From positions 2,661,066 to 2,725,065 of the forward strand of contig OX442423.1 of NCBI GenBank assembly GCA_949361645.1: a stretch of 64,000 nt of DNA. The letters are read 5' to 3'. Below, one piece after another: positions 57,201 through 64,000 of this stretch (within the stretch, counting starts at the first letter, position 1; every line of letters starts with the position of its first letter). The notes under the pieces are model-generated. The model saw nothing but the letters and a program-made list of their open reading frames with translations. It did not search any database and had not been told where the DNA came from. This stretch comes from Spongilla lacustris. Taxonomy: Eukaryota > Porifera > Demospongiae > Spongillida > Spongillidae. Made by a program: the position numbers and the translations under genes.

Positions 57201-58322
57201 TATAGACCAGTCCAAACGAAGCTTACACAACAAATCACGGCCCAGCAAGGGAAGTTGCTTGTCTGCATTTTCCACAACGATGAAGCAGCCTTCTGCTGAC
57301 TGGTTTTCGATCGAAACCCTTGCTCTCAACTCTCCCAAGGTAGGAAGGATGGTTCCATCGTATTGACGGAGCACTATTGACGTTGGTTGCAGATTTACTT
57401 GTTTCAGCTTTTGCCTGTACGTCCTCGCTGGAATTGTAGATACTTCTGCTCCTGTATCAACTTCGAATTTTACTATACTACCATTGATGTCCAAATCAGC
57501 AGTTAGCTTGGGATATCTATCCCTATAAACTACTCTATGTATACGTACTGGCGCCTCTTCATCACTGGTTTGGCAATCACTGAGGTCCTCCTCTGGTTCC
57601 ACTAAATGTGCCTTACGAGCTGCATGACGTGTATCCCCCTTGTGACGTCCTGCTGACAACTTGCTTCTACATACTCTGGATAGGTGACCCAGTTTTCCAC
57701 AGGAATTGCAGGTTTTATCCTTATGAAAGCATGTAGATGCTGAGTGGCCCGTTCCCCCACATCTGTAACAACTGTCCTTATTCTTGGAGGCGAACACTCT
57801 ATGGGCAGCTGCATCGTCAAGTTTACTTTCTGCTGTAGGATTCCCTATTTCCCGTATACTCTGTGTCTCCTTATGGACAATTTCCATTGAACGACTTTTA
57901 TCCAAGGCTTTTGCTAGCGTCAAATCACTTATGCACAGCAGCTCCTGTTGTATGCGCTGGTCCTTTAGACCACAGACAAATTGATCTCTCAACGCCGTAT
58001 CCAAATATGCCTCAAACTTGCAGGTCTTCGCCAAGCTGCGTAGCTGAGACATATATTCTACAACACCTTCGTCGTCTCTTTGGAGGCGCTTAAAAAAACG
58101 ATATCGCTCTGCTATCTCAACTGTTGCAGCACTGGTTTGACTTTTAAGTTGAGCCACTATCTCGTCAAGGGAGAGTTCGGAAAGTTTCTTTGGGCTCACC
58201 CAGGTCTTTAGCTTCAGATACATCGTCTGCCCAATCCTTGTAAGGAATAGCGCCTTTTGTTTTCCTTCAGTTATGCCATGGGCAATGCAAAAATAGTCGA
58301 ATCGCTCTTTATTAGTCATCAA
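54261..58322 (-). pseudogene. gag-pol polyprotein of element C, one in-frame TGA
   Basis: One frame of 1,353 codons with a single stop (TGA at 54993-54995). Gag has two CCHC knuckles (C-Y-R-C-G-G-T-G-H and C-N-S-C-G-K-L-G-H, about residues 182-216). Protease V-D-T-G-A-E-V-S is near residue 287, RT Y-M-D-D-I-L-V near 575, RNase H Y-C-D-A-S-S-Y near 722, H2C2 finger about 935-975. Integrase landmarks are V-D-F-G-E-W near 1002, S-D-N-G-P-Q-F near 1053 and E-N-M-V near 1094. The stop falls about 16 residues after the catalytic Glu, and the frame continues with a basic integrase C-terminus. Gag and pol share one frame, unlike elements A and B. The stop truncates integrase unless it is read through. 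Confidence 0.9.
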
Positions 58323-58377
58323 TCTGCTCTAACGTTGGGTCAAACGGTTCTACGCCACGTGAAGGTTCCATTCTGTA

Positions 58378-58391
58378 CACCCTCGTCGCCA
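58378..58391 (-). promoter_or_regulatory. primer binding site, tRNA-Ser(GCU) type
   Basis: TGGCGACGAGGGTG on the minus strand next to the 5' LTR matches, as I recall it, the complement of the 3' end of animal tRNA-Ser(GCU) (CACCCTCGTCG plus CCA). Confidence 0.6.
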
Positions 58392-58392
58392 C

Positions 58393-58510
58393 TGTTATGT
58401 TCTAAGAGAGCTCTCACAAAGACGCCATGACTATTACAAAAAGAGCATAATGCAATGGCAATGCGCATGCGCGTACGGATATGCATATACATATACAATA
58501 AGATACTACA
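58393..58510 (-). repeat. 5' LTR of element C
   Basis: 118 bp, identical by eye to 54116-54233; carries GCGCATGCGC at 58463-58472. Confidence 0.95.
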
Positions 58511-58529
58511 GTATGTATGTATGTATGTA

Positions 58530-58564
<35 letters not shown>

Positions 58565-59433
58565 ATGTATGTATGTATGTGTCTGTGCGTATGTATGTGT
58601 GTATGTTGTATGTATGTATGTATGTATGTGTCTGTGTGTATGTATGTGTGTATGTATGGGCATACACCATACATACACACATACATACACACAGACACAT
58701 ACACACAGACACATACATACATACATACATACATACATACATACATACATACACATACATATATTCATACATTCACACAGACATATACACATCGATACAT
58801 ACATACACACATACATAAATACACACACATACAAACATACATACATACATGTATACATACATACATACATACATACATACATACATACATACATACATGT
58901 ATACATACATACATACATGTATACATACATACATACATGTATACATACATACATACATGTATACATACATACATACATACATACATACATACACACATAC
59001 ATACACACATATGTACGTATGTGTGTATACATACCATACATACACACACATACATACATACATAATGTATGAATGTATGTATGTATTTATGTATGTATGT
59101 ATGCACATGTATGTATGTATGTATGTATGTATGTATGTATTTATGTATGTATGTATGTATGTATGTGTATTTATGTATGTATGTGTGTATGTATGTATTT
59201 ATATATGTATGTATGTATGTATGTATGTGTATGTATGAATGTATGTGTCTGTGTAAGTATGTATGTATGTGTATGTGTATGTATGTATGTATATGTGTGT
59301 GTATTTATGTATGTATGTATGTATGTATGTGTATGTATGAATGTATGTGTCTGTGTAAGTATGTATGTGTGTATGTGTGTGTATGTATGTATGTGTGTGT
59401 ATGTATGAATGTATGTATGTAAATATGTATGTA

Positions 59434-59494
<61 letters not shown>

Positions 59495-60020
59495 ATGTAT
59501 GAATGTATGTATGCATCTCCGTAAAACACATCTTTGGTCAAAAGCAGATGTAGATGCTGTGTACTTTGAATGTTTTTAGCTTGTTGATATATGTGTTCTC
59601 AAACTATGTCTAGTCTCTTCCTCCAAACGTGTTATACTTGTATAATGCGATAGCATATTATTATTATTATTATTATTATTATGTATGTATGTATGTATGT
59701 ATGTGTGTATGTATGTATGTGTGTATGTATGTATGTATGTATGTATGTATGTATGTATGTATGTATGTATGTATGTATGTATGTATGTATGTATGTATGT
59801 ATGTATGTATGTATGTATGTATGTATGTATGTATGTATGTATGTATGTATGTATGTGTGTATGTATGTATGTGTGTATGTATGGGCATACATACCATAAC
59901 ATACACACATGCATACATACACATACATTTATACATACACATACATACTTACACACAGACACACATTCATACACACACACACACACATGCATACAGACAC
60001 ATACATTCATATATACATAC
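58511..60020. repeat. compound GTAT/ATAC microsatellite with orientation switches
   Basis: The repeat reads GTAT from 58511, flips to ATAC/ACAT at about 58668, returns to GTAT at about 59065 and flips again at about 59887. Two flips share the motif GTATGGGCATACA. A (GT)n block lies at about 59441-59478 and ATT repeats at 59658-59682. 59515-59657 is non-repetitive. Long open frames here are artefacts. Confidence 0.9.
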
Positions 60021-60402
60021 ACACATGGGACAGTGTCCAGCAAAATCGGGCTTGTGGGGTTATAATTTTATCACTATAAAAATTGCACGCTACACTTAAC
60101 AGCACATCTTCGCAACGGTACAACCTTTTCCTTTCAAATTTCGTACACTTGTTCCCACACCATTTCTCTCTGTGGAAATCGATTCTTGTAATCTACGTAT
60201 TTTCCGTGCAGCGGGTACAGCATTCGTTAACCCCGCGGGTTAGAAATCCACATTTCTCGAGGTGCGAGTGTTGAAAACGCGTCAAATTCGGAACATACAT
60301 AGTGAAGTCCTGTAGCTATTGATTTGTTCAGATCGTTGATTTGTATATTATCCGTTACGGTAATATGGCAGTGCAAAGTTAGTGCATATTTCCCGCTCCA
60401 TT

Positions 60403-61080
60403 CGCGCCACCAATGTATCTTAACGCGCTTCCCGTTCTTCCGAGCACATGAATATGCAATTTATATCTGGCTCCGCCTATTCTCCGCCCCAAAGACCCAG
60501 TACCACTTTTGCTTGCTGGAAATTAAAGTGGAAACAATCTCGTTACGGCTGGCTTTGACTTTACAACTAGCGATTAGCGAAGTAAAGTTAACAAGTAATT
60601 GAGGCGATCGTGCAATGCACGTGGACTCTCGTGCCAACTCGGTACGTACGCACTCATAGCCACATTATAATACATCGCAGACATCAGGAGGGTGGTGATT
60701 GATTCATTTAGGAAAAGGCTTTCCGGGGACAAGTACGATTGCTAAGCCTTACTGTATACTACATGTACTATAAGTCTTGCCGCCTTCTTTGCACAACGTT
60801 AGCAACACAAACTAGTGCTATGGTGCAGTGCCAGTTATAAGAAGTGCTATTTTATTACTGTGCTTGTAAAGTAGTGCTATGGTGTTGTGCTTGTGAAGTA
60901 GTGCTATTGTGCAGTACCCGTTATGGTGCTGAAGTAGTGCCATGCATGGGTGAAGTAGTGCTATGGTGCTGATTGTGTAGTGCTATGGTGCTGCATTTAT
61001 GAAGCAGAGTGCCTCTGTGTGACGTAGTGCTATGGTGCAGTACTAGTGAAGTAGTGCCATCGTTCTGTGCTTGTGAAGTA
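60403..61080. other. left interior of the giant foldback
   Basis: Unique-looking DNA (60403-60850), then irregular units of the minisatellite (GTAGTGCTATGGTG). No coding evidence. Confidence 0.5.
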
Positions 61081-61663
61081 GTGCTATGGTGCTGATTGCA
61101 TACTGATATGGTGCAGTGCTTGTGACGTAGTGCTATGGTGCAGTGCTTGTGACTTAGTGCTATGGTGCAGTGCTTGTGACGTAGTGCTATGGTGCAGTGC
61201 TTGTGATGTAGTGCTATGGTGCAGTGCTTGTGACGTAGTGCTATGGTACAGTGCTTGTGACGTAGTGCTATGGTGCAGTGCTTGTGACGTAGTGCTATGG
61301 TGCAGTGCTTGTGACGTAGTGCTATGGTGCAGTGCTTGTGACGTAGTGCTATGGTGCAGTGCTTGTGACGTAGTGCTATGGTGCAGTGCTTGTGACGTAG
61401 TGCTATGGTGCTGATTGCATACTGATATGGTGCAGTGCTTGTGACGTAGTGCTATGGTGCAGTGCTTGTGACGTAGTGCTATGGTGCAGTGCTTGTGATG
61501 TAGTGCTATGGTGCAGTGCTTGTGACGTAGTGCTATGGTGCAGTGCTTGTGACGTAGTGCTATGGTGCAGTGCTTGTGACGTAGTGCTATGGTGCAGTGC
61601 TTGTGACGTAGTGCTATGGTGCAGTGCTTGTGACGTAGTGCTATGGTGCAGTGCTTGTGTGAG
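61081..61663. repeat. 27-bp minisatellite (GTGCTATGGTGCAGTGCTTG + TGACGTA)
   Basis: About 19 nearly perfect units in two runs, separated by one variant block containing GCTGATTGCATACTGATATG. The unit is a multiple of three and free of stops, so it translates as nine-residue repeats (L-W-C-S-A-C-D-V-V) on one strand and another series on the other. No evidence of expression. Confidence 0.95.
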
Positions 61664-62059
61664 GAAGCAAGGGCCATGGGGGCCATTACCCCCATTTTAT
61701 TGTCATAGGGAGGCATTGACCCCCCCCCCCCCCCCCTCACCTTTATTCAGTACGATCTATACACCATCCTAAAATTTATGTCAGGTCCTCAGCCTATAGA
61801 CACATTTATTTGTACCCCCCACCTTTAAATACCTTACTACACACCTGATGGTGGCATCGTGCTTCTGAAGTAGTGCCATGGTGCTATGCTTGCTGTGGTG
61901 CTTATTGTGTAGTGCTATGGTGCTGCGTTTATCAAGTAGTGATATTGTGCAGTGCTAAGCAATGCTATGGTGCTGTTTTTGTGAAGCATGTGAAGTAGTG
62001 CTATGGTGTTGTGCATGTGAAGTAGTGCCATCCCTATTATGGTGCTGAAGTAATGCCAT

Positions 62060-62400
62060 GGGTGAAGTATGTGTGCTTATTGTGTAGTGCTATAGTGCTG
62101 ATTGTGTAGTGCTAAGGTGCTGATTATGTAGTGCTCTGGTGCTGATTGTGTAGTGCTAAGGTGCTGATTGCGTAGTGCTATGGTGCTGATTGTGTAGTGC
62201 TAAGGTGCTGATTGTGTAGTGCTAAGGTGCTGATTGTGTAGTGCTATGGTGCTGATTGTGTAGTGCTATGGTGCTGATTGTGTAGTGCTATGGTGCTGAT
62301 TGTGTAGTGCTATGGTGCTGATTGTGTAGTGCTATGGTGCTGATTGTGTAGTGCTATGGTGCTGATTGTGTACTGCTGTGATGCTAATAGTGTAATGCTA
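62060..62400. repeat. 22-bp minisatellite (GTGCTATGGTGCTGATTGTGTA)
   Basis: About 15 units, a shorter relative of the 27-bp unit. A second short run lies at 63110-63245. The segment from about 61640 to 61850 is duplicated at 62660-62910 (GCAAGGGCCATGGGGGCCAT ... C tract ... GGTCCTCA.CCTATAGACAC). Confidence 0.9.
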
Positions 62401-64000
62401 TGGTGCTGCATTTATGAAGTAGGGCTATGGTGCAGTGTTTGTGACGTAGTGCTATGGGTTATATAAATGGAGGGGGTGCTACACGCCATCCTAAAAGTTC
62501 TAATATAGATCAGATCTCTACCCCCTCCCCCCTCGGCCTATAGACATGCTCATTTATATGCACCCCCCACCTTCCTACACGCCTGATAGTGCTATACTTG
62601 TGAAGTAGTGCTATGGTGCAGTGACTGTGAAGGAGTGCTTGGTACAGTGGCTGTGAAGTAGTGCTATGGTGCAGTGCTTGTGCGAGGAAGCAAGGGCCAT
62701 GGGGGCCATTGCCTCCATTTTATTGTTGTAGAGGGGCATTGCCCCCCCCCCCCCTCCCCCCCTCACCTTTATTCTGTATGATGTTTAGAAGTATAAATGG
62801 AGGGGGGAGTGGTATACGCATCCTAAAATTTCTGAGTCAGGTCCTCAACCTATAGACACATTTATTTGTACCCCCCACCTTTAAATACCTTACTACACAC
62901 CTGATGGTGGCACTGTGCTTCTGAAGTAGTACCATGGTGCTATGCTTGTGAAGTGGTGTTGTGGTGCTTATTGTGTAGTGCTATGGGCTGTGTTTATCAA
63001 GTAGTGCTATTGTGCAATGCTATGGTGCTGTGTTTGTGAAGCATGTGAAGTAGTGCTATAGTGTTGTGCATATGAAGTAGTGCCATCCCTGTTTAGTGCT
63101 GAAGTTAGTGCTATGGTGTTGATTGGTTAGTACTATGGTGCTGATTTTGTAGTGCTATGGTGCTGATTGTGTAGTGCTATGGTGCTGATTGTGTAGTGCT
63201 ATGGTGCTGATTGTATACTGCTATGGTGCTAATAGTGTAATGCTATGGTGCTGAATTTATGAAGTAGAGCTATGGTGCAATGCTTGTGAAGTAGTGCTAT
63301 GGTGTTGTGCCTGTGAAGTAGTGCTATGGTGCAGCGCCTGTTAAGAAATGCTAGTATAGTGCTGTGCTTGTGAAATAGTGCTTTTTATGGTGGGCTACTA
63401 CAGATCAAAGACAACTTGTTACCCAATTTGTTTCAGGAGTATTGGTAATTGCTATAGGAAGGTTAGCCCTTAATCCTCATTTGAAAAGACAACAGTTTGC
63501 ACCACCCATTTTCATGTTAATTGGGAATGGGCTTGTGACTCATGTACACATCTGATGCTCCTTGAAATCTTCCTTTTTGAAAGCGTACTATACCTTTAAT
63601 TAATGTTCATGTATAGTTTACAGCCCCCTTTTAATGGGATGCAATGCCCAAGCAATGGAGCGGGAAATATGCACTAACTTTGCACTGCCATATTACCGTA
63701 ACGGATAATATACAAATCAACGATCTGGACAAATCAATAGCTACAGGACTTCACTATGTATGTTCCGAATTTGACGCGTTTTCAACACTCGCACCTCGAG
63801 AAATGTGGATTTCTAACCCGCGGGGTTAACGAATGCTGTACCCGCTGCACGAAAAATACGTAGATTACAAGAATCGATTTCCACAGAGAGAAATGGTGTG
63901 GGAACAAGTGTACGAAATTTGAAAGGAAAAGGTTGTACCGTTGCGAAGATGTGCTGTTAAGTGTAGCGTGCAATTTTTATAGTGATAAAATTATAACCCC

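Larger units (their letters stand above)
54116..58510 (-). mobile_element. Ty3/gypsy retrotransposon C, nearly intact
   Basis: 4,395 bp, identical 118-bp LTRs (minus-strand ends TGTAGT...TAACA), Ser-type primer site, one gag-pol frame with a single stop, and a polypurine tract (GGGGGGAGGAAAC at 54234-54246, minus strand). Target duplication is GTATG or shorter, ambiguous within the microsatellite. Best preserved element in the window. Confidence 0.95.
60027..64000. mobile_element. giant Fb1 foldback element, right end beyond the window
   Basis: The left arm (60027-about 60402) starts GGGACAGTGTCCAGCAAAATC. The right arm (about 63655 to the window end) is its inverse and stops about 30 bases short of the expected terminus. 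Arms are far more alike to each other than to the 1.7-kb copy. Between them are 3.25 kb of minisatellite-rich DNA without a recognisable gene, so it is either non-autonomous or two arms flanking captured DNA. Confidence 0.85.

Noticed and set aside
58340..60099. Many overlapping Y-V-C-M and H-T-Y-I repeat frames
   Set aside because: They are translations of the GTAT/ATAC microsatellite in different frames.
61084..61772. Nine-residue repeat proteins from the 27-bp minisatellite (both strands)
   Set aside because: The unit length is a multiple of three without stops, so long frames are automatic; no start context, splice sites or known domain.

Overview
The window is eukaryotic, almost certainly invertebrate animal DNA. 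It is AT-rich, host genes have short GT-AG introns, a G-protein coupled receptor and an ABCC-type transporter are present, and most of the rest is transposons, foldback elements, minisatellites and microsatellites. A sponge (demosponge) is my best guess from the compact introns and the cAMP-receptor/GPR157-like receptor, but nothing in the window proves it.

Host genes. (1) 8.1-8.95 kb, minus: two exon-like stretches of an unrecognised gene. (2) 10.06-10.99 kb, minus: intronless seven-helix receptor. (3) 22.0-24.05 kb, plus: last eight exons of an ABCC4-like transporter, 5' truncated and carrying an in-frame TAG. (4) 25.24-25.50 kb, plus: two short exons of a cysteine-rich extracellular repeat protein. 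(5) 43.26-43.38 kb, minus: a transmembrane-segment exon. (6) 45.16-47.91 kb, minus: a 14-exon gene, all exons phase 0, with a C-terminal CBM21 (glycogen-binding, PPP1R3-like) domain and a tandemly duplicated five-exon block. (7) 51.80-52.82 kb, plus: signal-peptide exon and a second exon of a secreted or membrane protein.

Mobile DNA. Three Ty3/gypsy LTR retrotransposons are present. A (13.7-18.2 kb, plus) is decayed, with an inverted segment inside reverse transcriptase. B (26.77-38.96 kb, minus) has identical 151-bp LTRs, a 4-bp target duplication and a broken pol split by a 7.36-kb DNA transposon. C (54.12-58.51 kb, minus) has identical 118-bp LTRs and one internal stop, and sits inside an ATGT microsatellite. 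The 7.36-kb insert in B has 14-bp inverted ends starting CACAG and a 3-bp target duplication, and itself hosts another inverted-repeat element. That inner element belongs to a family with about 32-bp ends starting CATAGATA and 7-bp target duplications. Its second copy (48.66-49.63 kb) splits a Ulp1-protease/zinc-finger gene. A decayed Ginger1-like locus (integrase, cysteine-rich modules, Ulp1 protease) lies at 3.2-6.2 kb, and a hAT remnant at 0.24-0.95 kb. A foldback family recurs at 1.7-2.5, 18.2-18.7, about 25.0 and 60.0-64.0 kb; the last copy spans the window end and encloses a 27-bp minisatellite.

Layout. 0-7.5 kb transposon remnants; 7.5-13 kb host genes and small repeats; 13-18.7 kb element A; 19-21.6 kb duplicated C-rich DNA and a large foldback; 22-25.5 kb host exons; 26.8-39 kb nested element B; 39-45 kb microsatellites and small inverted repeats; 45-48 kb CBM21 gene; 48.5-50.2 kb interrupted protease gene; 51-53 kb triplet repeat and secreted-protein gene; 54-60 kb element C in its microsatellite; 60-64 kb giant foldback. 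The genes do not form a pathway. All assignments come from reading translations and repeat ends by eye; no database search was run.
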